The position numbers were made by a program, and so were the translations under genes. A stretch of DNA of 64,000 bases from Candolleomyces eurysporus (lineage: Eukaryota > Basidiomycota > Agaricomycetes > Agaricales > Psathyrellaceae): contig JANBPK010000930.1 of assembly GCA_027579435.1 (NCBI GenBank), positions 55,014 to 119,013 of the forward strand, read 5' to 3'. A model generated the notes under the pieces. It did not search any database, was not told the DNA's origin, and was given only the letters and a program-made list of their open reading frames with translations. How positions within the stretch are numbered: position 1 is the first letter of the stretch; each line of letters opens with the position of its first letter. Below are positions 32,734 through 43,960 of the stretch, piece by piece.

Positions 32734-35243
32734 TCAAGCGACCTGCAACTCCCCAACCAAAATAGCCTCAGCCCACTCCCCCTTCTCCAACTTATCCTTC
32801 TGCGAATCCTTGGTGAGTGGGGGCACAACAACCAACCCATTCGCTCCTTGCAGACTCGCTACACGGCTAGACCTCTGTCCTCCCGTACTCCACGCTTCCA
32901 ACACTCCGGTGCTAGGTTTCACCTTGATCACGGATCGGTGGAATTCGAGTCGAGGGTCGAATGGCATCGGGGATTGGAGCTAAACAATGAAGATGTCCTC
33001 GTTAGTTGGCCCAACTCCTACGTGGGTCCATGAGGTGGAATGTATGCACGCACCTGAACGCGCACCCTAGGAAGACATCTAGACCCCTCAGGCCACCCTG
33101 CTAGCTGACGAAGCGCAGGCAACACGAAAACGTAGAACGTTACAAGCGCAGAGGCTGGGTTACCTGGGAGTGCGAATACAGGTTTGTTTCCAGATCCATC
33201 ACCAGAGGATGAAGGAACGGGGATGGTGGCGAATGTGGTCGGCTTTCCTGGCTTGATAGCGACTCGACCAAAGTGAACCGTGCCGTTAAAGTTACGTTCG
33301 ATGACGGGTTTCAAGAGGTCTGCTGGGCCCATGGATGTTCCGCCGGTGGTGACGATGAGGTCGGCTTCGTCCAAGCCTTTTTGGAGGGCGTTGACGTGCG
33401 AGTCGATGCTGCAGTTACAAGTGGATAAATTAACCGACCAGCATTGGAGGAGAGGGTAGTGGAAGGAAGCAAATGACGGTGACGCACCTATCCTCGACGA
33501 TTCCCAAATCGACAACAGTATATCCGAGTCCTTCGAGAGCTGCTATGAGCGAAGGTCGATTAGTATCGTATATGCCAGCCCATTGCTCCCTGTTATCCGC
33601 GGGCTGGGGTCTCTGCAGGTCGACCAGCTCGTTACCCGTGCTGAGGATCGCAACGACGGGTTTCTTGTACACTAATACCTATAGGAGCCATGCCAAGGAT
33701 CACATATCAATGCATCAGTCCCAAAATGGAAACCCACTCCGGGTAAGCGTACCTCAGTCCGGCCAACAAAAGCCAAAGTCCCAACTTCCCCACCCCCACC
33801 AGACAGCTTCTCTCCCTTCTTCATAACTAAATCGCCTTTCCGAACGTCAGATCCTGGTTTGCGGACGTTCTCGCCTGCGGGAATCTGAGCCAGCGTTTCG
33901 ACTTCTTTCTCTTCGTCGATCAGCTCCGTACGGGAACTAACTTCGGCTTTAGAGTACGTCGAAACGAGTTTGGTGTCTTCGACCATGATTACAGTGTCCG
34001 TGCCAACGGGAAGTGGAGCGCCAGTGTTGATACGGTAGATCGTCCCTGCTGGAAGAGGCTCGGAGATCTTGTGCGTTGACGAGGTAACGACTTTGTAGAC
34101 TCCCGCTGGATCAGTAGCTGGAAAGATATATTTCGATCAACGAGGAACCGGAGAACAGTGAATGGGGAAAGGAACGCACATCGGAGCGCGTATCCGTCTA
34201 CATTTGTAGTGGCTGCAGACGGTGCATCCTGGGGAGCGTAGATGTCTTCTGCGAGAATGTATTCGCGGAGGGTATGATCGACCTGGTGAACCATTAGAAA
34301 ATGAGTGGATGGAGCGATGCTAAAATCACACATACCAACCGTGTCTCAACAGGAAGCGATTCGAGATTCTCATCAAGGATTTTCAGCGCTTGCTCGAGAG
34401 TTATGATCGGGTACGGTGAGTGCCTGTGCCGGGCGGAAGCTGGGGCAGTCGGATCATGAGACAAGGCGGCTGTAGTTCGAGGTTGAGGACGGTGGTGTCC
34501 GTCGTGGTGGTGGTGGTGGTGGTGATGACGATGGTCATCGCGATGATGATGGTGATGGCCAGTTGGAGGATCAGGGCTATGACTAGTACCCATCGCAGCA
34601 TGAACAACCTTCCCAGTACCTCCTCTTATCAAGTCGACTGCGTGCTCTATAACGCCTTCGGTGAAGAGAGCCTCCAGGTTTTCTTTGACTGCTTTCACAC
34701 TTCCGGGAAGTGTAGTAATAAGCGTGTTGCCGGCTGTACCAGCGATTGGTCTCGAAAGGGCCGCCAATGGGGTGTGTCTGAGAGATGCGGAGATTAGCAA
34801 GTGGACGAGTCCTGGAGCTTGGCGAGTAATCAAAGGAGCGATAGCCTACAATTCTCAAGTCAGAGGCGATCTCTCGATAAGATATGTTGGGTCAAAGTAG
34901 ATACCTCTGGGGTCACGTCTCTTACGCCGAAGCCAGTGCCTCCTGTGGTGATGATCCAGTCTATCCTGAGATTCCCTTCTCTCCCAGTCCAGTCTCTAAT
35001 GATGCGACGTATGGCTTCAACATCGTCTCTCACGATTGTGTGATCATTGTCTCCAACGACGACGTTACGATCCGATAGAATCTGCTTGATAGTGGGACCG
35101 GATCGATCTGCGCTACTGTCTTGAGCGGCGGTATCGCTCACTATGTGTTATCCCACAAGTCCAATCAGCAGACTGATTTGTTTGGAAGTCGATGAGAGCT
35201 ACTGACCTGTGAGAACTGCCGCACGAAGGGGAAGAGAAGACAT
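32734..35243 (-). CDS. cnxE: Molybdopterin adenylyltransferase/molybdenumtransferase (MogA-MoeA fusion)
   Basis: Eight exons on the minus strand: 35207-35243, 34905-35140, 34336-34845, 34180-34282, 33753-34117, 33488-33678, 33054-33408, 32734-32979; 680 residues. It completes molybdenum cofactor: the MogA-like domain adenylates molybdopterin and the MoeA-like domain inserts molybdate, serving nitrate reductase and xanthine dehydrogenase-type enzymes. N-terminal domain: VSDTAAQDSSADRSG, WIITTGGTGFGVRD, ALSRPIAGTAGN, ITTLPGS. Linker (about residues 175-200): histidine-rich runs. C-terminal domain: ATTNVDGYALR, INTGAPLPVGTDTVIMVED, LSTGNELVD, TGGTSMGPAD, FGRVAIKPGKP, FALPGNPASALVTFYVF. The domain order matches gephyrin. 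Pieces of the 3' half are copied at 29903-30030. Confidence 0.92.
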
Positions 35244-36168
35244 GGTAAAATCAAGTTAGGATGATTTCCAAGTAAGGGCTTTTTATCTTGCGGATGGCGT
35301 GACGAGGTACCTCATACCCGCTGTTCGCGTCATTTGCATTGGCACATGTTCGAAAAAATCCTTCAGAATCCCACTGAATTCGCAAAGATAGTAGTCATTT
35401 TTGAGAGGTCAGTCGTCGGATTAAAGTAAATACGAACATCGGATGGAGATGTGAGCCACGAAAATCGCTTTCCACAAGACGCGTTCTTCCACTTTACACC
35501 GTGACGACGTTCATGTGTGTTGTTCGGGAAGTTTACGTCTTGCAATTGAATGAGAAGCAACGCCCCAACGAGACTATGGTTGATCAGGCCAAATCCCAAA
35601 GCGCTTGACAGGTCGAAATCGACCTTCGTCGACTCGAAATTTTGAACACAGTGGCGGTCCAAGGTTGCCGAAGGCAAGCGACAGGGCGAAACGATCCAAG
35701 GTGGTAGCTTTTGGTGGTGAGAAAAACAGGTGTCAATCGGAGTGCGCGAGCTGAAGCTTCAGCTCCTCTTCCTCTTCTAAACTCCCTCTGAACCTTCTTT
35801 TCCTACCGTCCACTGAACTTTTGAAAATGGGCCTTGATTCACCTGTTACGTGAACTGTAGGCCTCACCACCCGTATACAACCCAACCTCTCCAGGATGCA
35901 GCATCGACGCTGATGGTCTCCCGCCTGCAAAAAAAAACACGAAGAATAGGAGCACGTTACACAGGACGTCAGTGGCACCTACCAACAGCAGCAAAAACAG
36001 CCCTAGAGACTTGCGACCTTGAACACCGCTGAAACGAGACCGACTGAAGTTCGATAAATAGAACCCTAATTCAAGGCCAACTTCCCAGGGTGCAACATCT
36101 GTCGACAGCCTCCTGCCTGCCAACCAAAAACACGAAGAATTATAGGACGTTGCGTAGGACCTCGGGGG
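35244..36168. other. Intergenic, with possible minus-strand remnant
   Basis: Minus-strand codons over about 35370-35650 look gene-like (FESTKVDFDL...GFGLINHS) but have no start, motif or partner exon. The right part carries the 180 bp direct repeat described separately. Confidence 0.35.
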
Positions 36169-36245
36169 ATGTTGGTGGCACCTATCCCCAGCGGCAGACA
36201 GCCTAGCGACTTGCGACAATGGACACCGTTGAAACGAAGCCAACT
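35880..36245. repeat. Two direct copies of about 180 bp
   Basis: About 35880-36060 and 36080-36245 share, in order, a CAGG.TGCA.CATC block, TCCTGCCTGC/TCCCGCCTGC, AACACGAAGAAT, TAGGA.GTT, GGTGGCACCTA, CCTAG.GACTTGCGAC and ACACCG.TGAAACGA. Diverged by many substitutions and small gaps. Confidence 0.7.
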
Positions 36246-36783
36246 GATGTTCGACGAACTCGAATCCAAGGCAAGTTGGCCTTTTTCTTCTCTCATCGAA
36301 TTCTTCATTTCCCTCATCTGGTGCTACACAGTCTTATACCGCCTACATGCATCTGCGGCCATCTGGAGGCAGCTAGGCGCATCCGCTGCTCAGCTGCAAG
36401 ATGGCTTACCCACGTCCTTCAACCGAAGACTCGGCTTCGCGCAACCATGCCCCATCACAGGTTACGATGGCAGCCCTGGCCTAGCAATACGATGCTATCT
36501 GGTACGACGACCAAAGCACTGCGCAGGCGGCAGTTACATCGAGGACCTCATCTTGTCGCCAGCAAAGACCCTGGGCACTTTGACGGAATTTCCCGCTGCC
36601 CACGCGTTACAGTACGGCGAGACTTTGGGCGATAGTCATCCCTTGTACGAAGGCTTGTGCTCCCATCTGCTGCGTACTCCGCACCTGATTTCCGGCTGGT
36701 CTAAGGCCTACAGTGGTCGTGCTCCATGTACCTCTTGCCACAGCATAGGTCACAAATGCCATACGCGTAGAGGGCACCGATGA
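36169..36783 (+). CDS. Hypothetical protein with C-terminal CxxC-type cysteine cluster
   Basis: An uninterrupted frame of 204 residues with GC-rich third positions. It starts inside the second 180 bp repeat, carries one hydrophobic stretch (about residues 37-55) and ends in APCTSCHSIGHKCHTRRGH, a cysteine/histidine cluster reminiscent of short zinc-binding tails but not an exact CCHC knuckle. No domain recognised. The lack of introns and the start within a repeat make this either a small novel gene or a chance long frame. Confidence 0.35.
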   Translation: MLVAPIPSGRQPSDLRQWTPLKRSQLMFDELESKASWPFSSLIEFFISLIWCYTVLYRLHASAAIWRQLGASAAQLQDGLPTSFNRRLGFAQPCPITGYDGSPGLAIRCYLVRRPKHCAGGSYIEDLILSPAKTLGTLTEFPAAHALQYGETLGDSHPLYEGLCSHLLRTPHLISGWSKAYSGRAPCTSCHSIGHKCHTRRGHR

Positions 36784-37271
36784 TTACGGCAAGGTTTTGC
36801 GTGCCTGATCAACTGAACTGAGCCGAAGAAGAAGAAAGGGCTGGCATGTCGACCTCAAGATTGCACGATTTTCGGTGCTCGAAGAAGGCCAGGCTAAAGA
36901 AAGCGAAAATGCAGGCGTAGCTCGTAGCGACCGAACATCGTGAGTGCGGTACACCTTTCATGCTGGCCAGGCTCACCGTCTGACTCGAGGGGCGGAAGTT
37001 GAACCGAAGGCAGCGAGATGCAGAGTATACAAGAGGACTTCCGGAGTGTATGCATCGCTCCGCGACGGGAATACGGAATTTCGAGACAAATGAACGTCAT
37101 TTATGGCGACCTAGCGTCTCAACCAAGTGAAGAAAGTAGTCGAGTTTAAAACAGCAAGAGAAAACGCGTCCTATGCCAGCAATGCCCGAGCAATGCAAGA
37201 CTTGGAGCCACCATTCGCCCCTCGCTTGGCGCGTCCCCCTGTCTGCTGTGTTCTTCACAGCTGGATTCTTT
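36784..37271. other. Intergenic, nothing seen
   Basis: No gene, RNA or clear repeat is visible in this stretch. Confidence 0.5.
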
Positions 37272-38719
37272 TTACGTTTGGGCTAGGTCGATAATAGTTG
37301 GATTGCAGTTCCCCCGCGTCGCCGCTGCAGATCCCGAAAACAAGGGATAAAGCCCAATCGTAAAGACCGAGATTTCGTGCCCGTAGAAGCGGAATTGGCG
37401 CTGAAGCAGCGTTGAACGCTCGACCTCAGGAACCGCCGAAGCGCACATACATTTCCTCGCTACCGGCGCATACCATGGAAACAGCCTGTGAAGGTCTTTC
37501 GTCTGGTCAAGGCCAGTTTCCCGAGCTAGGTCGATCCCTGCCGAAGCTGCAAAGGCTGACCGAGCTGCAACATGATACCTTCCGTTGAGCGTTGATCCCT
37601 GCAGGTTTTTTACTGGAAGACCTGCCCATGACGGTGTGGTCAGGTCCTCCAAACAAATAGCCTGTTTACGAACTTTTGTCAGCTAGCACTAATCTTTCAG
37701 TGCTACTAGAAGACCCACTGACAACTCCTTCAGTCCCTTCGTGTCGTCGTCGCCTTCGAAGTTCCCATGGTAGAGGATTGGACCAGACGTCGTGTCACCT
37801 CTTCGAACGTCATCAAAGCTGCGGCCAGCCTTCAAATGGTTTTTGCAGAACCTTCGGCGCCTCAGGTAGTACGACCGGAATATTATTCCGTTCAGCATGC
37901 CCTGACACCGCTGGCTGGCCCCTGGAGGCCCCTCTTGTCTGTTGGTATCCGTGGCCTGGTGCTTCACGCCGACTGTTGAATGAGCTACGAAACCTAGACC
38001 GTCCGTTCACCGTCGATTCCTGCAGGCCTTCTTTGTCTTGGAAAACCCATCTCATGGTGGTTGTCTTGGGGCTACGATTGGATATGCAGTCAGGTCTTTC
38101 ATCTTTATGGCCTATTCATGAATTTTATCAGCACGACAAAATTTTCAGTTTCACAGGGAAGGCTTACCGGCGATCCTCCAGTCCCGCCCCATTGTCTTCG
38201 AATCGAGAGATAGAGAGCGCGGTGCTCTGTATCAAGGTAAACATCAACATCACAGGGTTGTGGCCCGTTTCTTGAGAATATTTCGAGGTGCAAGGCATCT
38301 TCAGCACCGTTCTGCAGTAACAAGAGTTTGCCCGGATGGAAAGTACACTATGTGCTGCGCCAAAGCTGCTTGACGAGGCGCTGAGTCGGAATTCATTGGT
38401 TGGAAGGGATGGAACGCGTTACCCACCTGTTCTTCATGAGAAAAGACACCTTCTGTCCCAAGTAATCTGCCTGTCGTGCCTCCATTTCCCGAGCTCGATC
38501 CCCGCCTTCTTCCCAACGCACGTAAATTCGTTGATCATGGGCCCGGGCCCTCTCGTGCCTTAGAGCCTGGACCGCAACTTTCTGGACTGAGCGACAGGGT
38601 GTGTTGGTGGTGGTGCTGGGTCCTGGAAGGTGAAGGTGGCCTTTGAAGGAGCCTATTGAGAAGAGGTGGCAAGCGGTCGATTGTTGGCGCTGCTGCGCGC
38701 TGACACTGATGCTTGGCAT
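37272..38719 (-). CDS. Unrecognised minus-strand gene, model uncertain
   Basis: From the ATG at 38719 a serine/glutamine-rich head runs into a charged segment (LRHERARAHDQRIYVRWEEG, then EMEARQADYLGQKVSFLMKN). A GTAACG donor near 38424 joins in phase to an exon at about 38180-38312 that begins NGAEDALHLEIFSRNGPQ and continues CDVDVYLDTEHRALYLSIRR. Downstream segments (37813-38055 and 37272-37652) share LQ.ST.NGR and look like diverged exon copies. I do not recognise a family. Codon use and splice logic support a real transcribed unit; the 3' half may be duplicated debris. Confidence 0.35.
37590..38160. repeat. Local tandem duplication, unit about 430 bp
   Basis: 37590-37770 and 38016-38200 share CCTGCAGG, a GGTCAGGTC/CAGTCAGGTC block, TAGCCTGTT/TGGCCTATT, TTT..TCAGC, TTTCAG and CTTCGAA in the same order. 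The unit covers one exon-intron block of the minus-strand gene above. Confidence 0.55.
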
Positions 38720-39338
38720 CGAAATATTGCTGTGGGAGGCCCGACGCTGCTCTCTCCTATCGTTTGTGAAGGTGTTGAGGATGATAGGTCGTGGTTGGTT
38801 GCCCTGCACCGACGCTGCGCGATTTGTGACTGAACTGACGTAGAAGAGATTCCCCGCCTCTCTGTTGGAGGCTCATTGCCGTTTTCGGTGAGTCAGTTTC
38901 CGAACTCTTGGTTTTCGATTGACATATGGGTTTAAAACAGGACTTGCGGGTCTATATCATTTTGAACCCGCGTAATACTCATTTACAGACCCTCTCACAC
39001 CAGCTATCGGCGGGGACAAAGCCAGTCAGTGGGCGACTCGGCATCAGAATGTCGAGCTGGCAACCTAATCGAGCTTTGCAACCCGATCTTTGGCCCAGGA
39101 GGGTCGGAGCACTCAGCTCAAGCCAACCAACCATAAATCGGTTGATTGTTGTTTGGTCGGGAGTCCTGGTTGAAAATCATTTTCATCGTTTCTTTCTTTT
39201 CCCTTACTCCTGCCAGTCAGGCTCCTAGTAAGGCGGCGACTACGAATAAAATACCACTATAACATAATCTTTCATCATTTCTTTCCCTTATCGCTCTCTC
39301 TTCTCCTTGCCCACACCAAGCCACCCCCTCATTAGAAT
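38720..39338. other. Intergenic, promoter-like before 39339
   Basis: No gene seen. 39240-39335 is a CT-rich leader typical of basidiomycete promoters and points to the plus-strand frame that follows. Confidence 0.4.
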
Positions 39339-40300
39339 ATGACCTCTCTCTATTCTCAAGATCGCCGCCCTCGCTTTGGCATGCCTTCTCGGCTCGTCTT
39401 ACCTATTGGTTGGGAGCGGCCACAAAGTGGCACCGCCTTCGTCCAACCTCCAGCCATCGACATTGAATCTGGATTGTATATTAGGCACCGTGTCGCTACC
39501 CCACCAGAACGGGTTTTGGCTTCTCCGTGGCAGCCTGGATGCGGGATGTGCTACGTTTCGGCTTCCGCCACCGATTTCATTGGTTCAGGCAAGCAAGATG
39601 CGGAAGATGGAGGAGGTCTCTGGACTATGGTAAGTCCACTGTCATTTTGTTACTTTTCAGTGTTGGGATCATGCTTTTCTTGACATGGTCTTTAGTCGAT
39701 GCGAAAGATGTTGGGGAAATGGCGCATCATTGGATGCGGCATTTTCTGCCTCGATTCAGAAGACGGGGCTTGAGGCCCTTGGTGCCTTCAACTCTGCAAC
39801 AAAATTTTAACCAACTCGATACCATCGTGTCCTGTTTCTTGGAACTACTGTGGATATTGAATCGGGAAAGTTCTCATATTCGAAATCTCAACAGCTCGTT
39901 GATGCGTCCGTCCGACGATTACCCTAGCTCCGAGTTCTTCCTCATTCACGCTCCTCTCGGACCCTGTTACGCTTATTTCAAGCATTGCTTTCTCTCTTTT
40001 TGGAATATAGTTGTAGATAATCTCATTCACTCTCTATACCCCCGAGTCCACTCTTGCATTTTATTTGATAGAATTTACGATATAGAAGAACAAACTTTCT
40101 TGGATGTAGCATATATAGTTGTACTACTAGGTGTTGGGCCATTATCATTCTTGTTGTTGTATATAAAGTATGTACTAAACGTTGGTCGGAGAAGCCATAA
40201 TCTCACAATCTGCAGAGTTTTGTCAATTGATGAGATCGAGGCACTTAGGTTTCCTCTTAACCATACAAACGAAAATGGGTATATGATTGGTTATCAGTAG
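39339..40300 (+). pseudogene. Possible frameshifted secreted-protein gene
   Basis: The ATG at 39339 follows a good leader, but its own frame has no signal peptide. One register over, from about 39361, codons read KIAALALACLLGSSYLL, a typical leader core, followed by VGSGHKVAPPSSN, LDCILGTV and LDAGCATF. A single-base slip just after the ATG would join the start to the leader. A GTAAGT donor at about 39630 and CAG acceptor at about 39660 follow, and later reading-frame pieces (SLDAAFSASIQKTGLEALG; TTVDIESGKFSY) end in stops. Interpreted as a decaying secreted gene; the family is unknown. Confidence 0.35.
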
Positions 40301-40337
40301 GCCTGTCGCGATCCAAGTAGCGGTATTGTACAGAAAA

Positions 40338-40356
40338 TAAATAAATAAATAAAGAT
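40338..40356. repeat. AAAT microsatellite
   Basis: Four to five tandem AAAT units just 3' of the previous frame. Confidence 0.8.
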
Positions 40357-40445
40357 CTCAAGGTAATAGCACAAAGTCACCTGCGAAATAGTAGCGGCCA
40401 GTCACGAGCCTAGCACTCAAAGGATATACACATATTGAATTTCAA

Positions 40446-42355
40446 TTACCCCCGTGAATCGTGGCCTCTTCTCATAATGTGATACGGCACATCCTGGACT
40501 GTCGACAAGTCTTTCTTTTTTGGCGTAGGACGGGGAGTGAATGGGGTTGGGATTGGGCCTTGTTGATAGTGGGCGGTAACAATTTGTACGGAGCACGATG
40601 GGAATTCGTGTGATCGGTCAGATAGGTATGTAACGTTAAGGTCAGTTGATGGGGCATGGAGGGTAGGTTTGACGTGATACTAGATAGCACATCTAGTGAG
40701 ATTTACGATAGTTTAGAAGAGTAAGCACCTACGTACCGAGATACGGAGGAACGGGAGGTCGGTCGATGGTAGCAGTCCTGAATCGAGATGTATCTCACCC
40801 TCTAGCAGACGGCTAGGCGTTGAACTTCCAGCACGGGACACCGCAGACATATTCGTACTCGTCGGTATCCACCATACTGCGGTTCCCACCTCTTTTGCGC
40901 CATCCAACTCTTCCCTGTCTGCCGGGCGTTCCAAGCTCTTCCGGGCGTTCGCCATCTCCCTTGTGATGCTGGAAAGTTGGCGTGTATCTTGTGGATAAGC
41001 CACTTTTTGAAGCAGCTTGAGTGTAATGTATGATTGAGATGTGAGAGTGTGAATGAAAGATAGAAGGTATCTCTCGTTGTGCGTATTTTCTGTCGATGAT
41101 GGTGCGGGCTCGCAGGTTAGATAGCATGGAATAACTGTGCCTCTGGTGTACACCACCTGTGAAATGAGTCTCAGTATAATGACCAAGGAAATATAGAGAG
41201 CATCGGGCTCACCGAGCGTGCGATATAGATCTGAAAAAATAAGGACGTAAACGAAAGAGTTCAAGAATAGCAATGAACGAACTCACCGTGGGTTTGATGT
41301 GGGAAGGCAGACGTCCAGTTTCCGATACTCGAAACTCCATGGGCAACAAAGCAACCCAGCCGTCCGGATCCTCAGATGGCGGGACAAGACCCGAACCAGT
41401 CTCGTACGCGAATGAACGTAGGACGGGAAGCGGGGGTGGTCGAATAACAGGGACGTACAGCACAGTAGCATCAACTCTATCCACATTTAATGAAAAAAAT
41501 ATCAGTGACTTAGAAGCTTGATCGGAATGTCGAAGCAAGAGCTCATACCTGTGCTTTGTATGAAAAAACCCCGAAGTAATCTTTACCACGACTTCATACA
41601 TTACATTCGCGTTAATCCCTCGTTCCAAGACGGTCTGAGGGGTCGCAAAAAGGTCGATGTCTTCCTGCCCTTGACGGCCTCTTCGTACACTAGGTTCTTG
41701 AAATTCCGTAGGAAACGGGAAAGAGAATGGCCACTCATATCGACCTTGCAGTTTCCCTGTGCTTGGGTGAGCCACACCCTCGGCTTCAGGCGAGCCGCTC
41801 TTCCAAAGCGGATGCGTCACTTCCAAGAAGAGTTGGGATCCGTCGCTTAGAGAGCTTGTGATCATCCTCCCTCTCAGCTAAAAACAGGAACAAAAGCCGT
41901 GTCCAATCAGCGAAAGCGGGGAGAGAAAAAATCAGTAGTCTTACCAGAACGACGACAGAATGTATAGTCTGTGGTCTTTTCAGATCCAAGACCACAGACC
42001 CCTCGACATTCTCCCCGCTTGTATACCTCGGCCTCTGCAAAGACTTAGGCACTACACTCCTCAGCCGGAGAATAGCCCAAGGGTACTTCGGGACCGTCGA
42101 AGACGTCGTATCTAAACCAAATTCAAACGTCTCTTTGCTGCGAGAGCTGCCAAGATTGAATCTGTCTGAGTTTATGGGGTCGTCCGGGGAGGAAACGTCA
42201 AGCTCGGCAGCGGTTGGGTAGGTCGGGAGAGGAACGAGGGATAAGGAAGAGTAACGCGGCAGAGGGTGGCTACCACTGCTGTTAGAAGTGTATACTGCAG
42301 CTGCGGAACCGGCGCTGCCAGCAGTAGGAATCGGACTCTGCGATTGACGTCTCAT
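40446..42355 (-). CDS. Arrestin-like (ART family) trafficking adaptor
   Basis: Six exons on the minus strand: 41945-42355, 41549-41877, 41287-41476, 41213-41230, 40737-41156, 40446-40679; 533 residues; all GT-AG, and the phases sum correctly. ART proteins bind membrane transporters and recruit Rsp5-type ubiquitin ligase for endocytosis. Arrestin-N features: LRLRSVVPKSLQRPRYTSGE, VEGSVVLDL, LRGRMITSS, WPFSFPFP, VMYEVVVKI; arrestin-C features: YTRGTVIPCYLTCE and a final YHVKPTLHAP strand. The N-terminal tail has LPRY and LPTY, possible WW-domain-binding LPxY motifs. The fourth exon is only 18 nt (IYIARS). The cargo is not predictable. Confidence 0.78.
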
Positions 42356-43329
42356 GTTGAGCCTGAGGACAGTGGTGGGTATCCTCACATCACATCGAGT
42401 CTACTTTATCGGCTTGCTTTATCTACCCCTTGATTGGGGAGGTGATGGTATGGATGGCGTGAGCGCACACAGCGTAATCATCAGACAGAGAAGTGTGTGT
42501 AGATCAAACGTAATGGCCCAGGGACAATTGGAGACGGGGCTGCGTGAACGAGGCCGTGCTCAGACTATGATCAGTGCAGATTCCTCACGGCAGGAAAACA
42601 ATACGAAGGAGCGCTGGCTTCTGGTTCTTTTGATAGAGGGACACACATACGATCTACACGGAGGGTCCAACTTCAGGGGTCTCCAGAACTAGAGAAATGA
42701 CCGGTTTTGTAGTGACAAACGCCAACAGAATCCAGATTATCAATGAATGGGGAGGCTGATCGCTGTTGGTGGTAGTGTTGAACCCAAGCTAACGGCTAGC
42801 AGTTGAGCGCTCTCAGAAGCGTGTATTTCTCTAGCCCGAGAGGAGAGGGAGCAAAGTTAAAAAAGCCAGGTAGCTGGGAGGTAGTAGCCATCCACGCTGA
42901 AGGTCCGTTCACAGGGTGTTGGATAAACTTTGATACAGATGAGAGATGCGCTTGATGGGGTTCTGTGTGCCGGCATTACTTGGGGAGGTGGATGCCAAAC
43001 CTCTTGATTGAGGGTTGACTGCCGTGGCGTGTTACCCTCCGTACCATGCACCTCCGGAGACTGTAGATAGAAACTGCTGCAGTCGACAGTATTACCTTCA
43101 TTTTGTTACTGTGACCATGGTCGCCCCGAGCGAGTGCCGTCAATAGCCCGAGATGCTGTTGCCAGTGGTGCTCTAGTTTGAAAGAAGGAGAAGAGTTGCC
43201 CAAAGTGAACCGGAGGACTGTTTTGAGCGCCTGAGTTGTCTGAGTTGGCTATTCGCGTCGACACGGGCGGGCTCAACAATTAGCGGCAGATATCGGAGGA
43301 GGAAGGTTTTGGTCACCTTTGTGTTCTAT
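42356..43329. other. Intergenic, nothing seen
   Basis: No supported gene. Open frames here are short and lack motifs. Confidence 0.5.
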
Positions 43330-43960
43330 AGACCCGCGATTCATGCCGTGCAGACTTCGAGATAGGATGGAAGAGGTCTGGGAGGTCGAGGAGCATTTCC
43401 CAAAAATGCGCGACACCAAAACGGTCCGGAATTTGTCCGGTTCGCCGCTCGACAGCGACCTCTTTCTCTGACCTCTACAGTCATCCCAACTGCAAACGCA
43501 TTCCCCCAACTTTCCCAAAGCCCGAAATCTTGTCTAATTCATTCAAGACCTTCGAATATGCCGTGGCGAGCTTCAGAAGATGAGCCTCAAGTCCCCTGAA
43601 CGAGAACCCGGGCCGCCGGCCCACTTCCTCATGGGTCCTAGTAAAGACGGGGAGAGAGGAGGCCGTCTGGGATCTGGCCAGCCAAAGGCGACAAAGGCGA
43701 CAAAGGAGGGTAAAATGTCAATTTCTTCCGGACTCGTCCTCTTCCTTTCCAGATCCTCATTGACGTTTACACTCCCCGCCAACCCTCTGTGGCAAGCACC
43801 TACATGCAATCTTCACACCAATGACAACGACGAGAATCCTGGCCCAATAGCCTGCTCATTAGCACAAATCTCCACTCGAGTTGCAGCATCACCCACCTGC
43901 GGCACCTCGTCAATTCTCCTATTTGTACCAATACTCGGGCTGAACTCGTCCTGTTGAATC
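43330..43960. repeat. Duplicate block, partner at 46210-46880
   Basis: Shared landmarks in order: AGGAGC.TTTCC..AAA, CGACCTCTTTCT, TTTCCC, an ATG-bearing arginine/glutamate-rich piece, GGACTCGTCCTCTTC.TTTC, TCCTC.TTGAC/CGCTGAC and CCCC.CC. The two copies flank the degenerate secreted-family member at 44456. Confidence 0.6.
43580..43957 (+). CDS. Hypothetical protein with one hydrophobic segment
   Basis: 125 residues: a basic, proline/glycine-rich head, then MSISSGLVLFLSRSSLTFTL (about residues 46-65), a possible late signal or membrane segment, then cysteines (PTCNLH, IACSLA, PTCGTS) and a hydrophobic end. A second copy at 46491 keeps the segment as LGLVLFFSISSLTLSS. Conservation of the hydrophobic core between the copies suggests past coding function. 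No family recognised. Confidence 0.3.
   Translation: MSLKSPEREPGPPAHFLMGPSKDGERGGRLGSGQPKATKATKEGKMSISSGLVLFLSRSSLTFTLPANPLWQAPTCNLHTNDNDENPGPIACSLAQISTRVAASPTCGTSSILLFVPILGLNSSC

Noticed and set aside
34480..34570. GTGGTGGTG microsatellite as a regulatory or unstable repeat
   Set aside because: It is simply the coding sequence of the histidine-rich linker on the other strand.
39527..40300. 257-codon open frame as a membrane protein
   Set aside because: It starts in the middle of a better secreted-leader frame and its AT-rich second half looks like non-coding 3' sequence; kept only as part of the pseudogene call.
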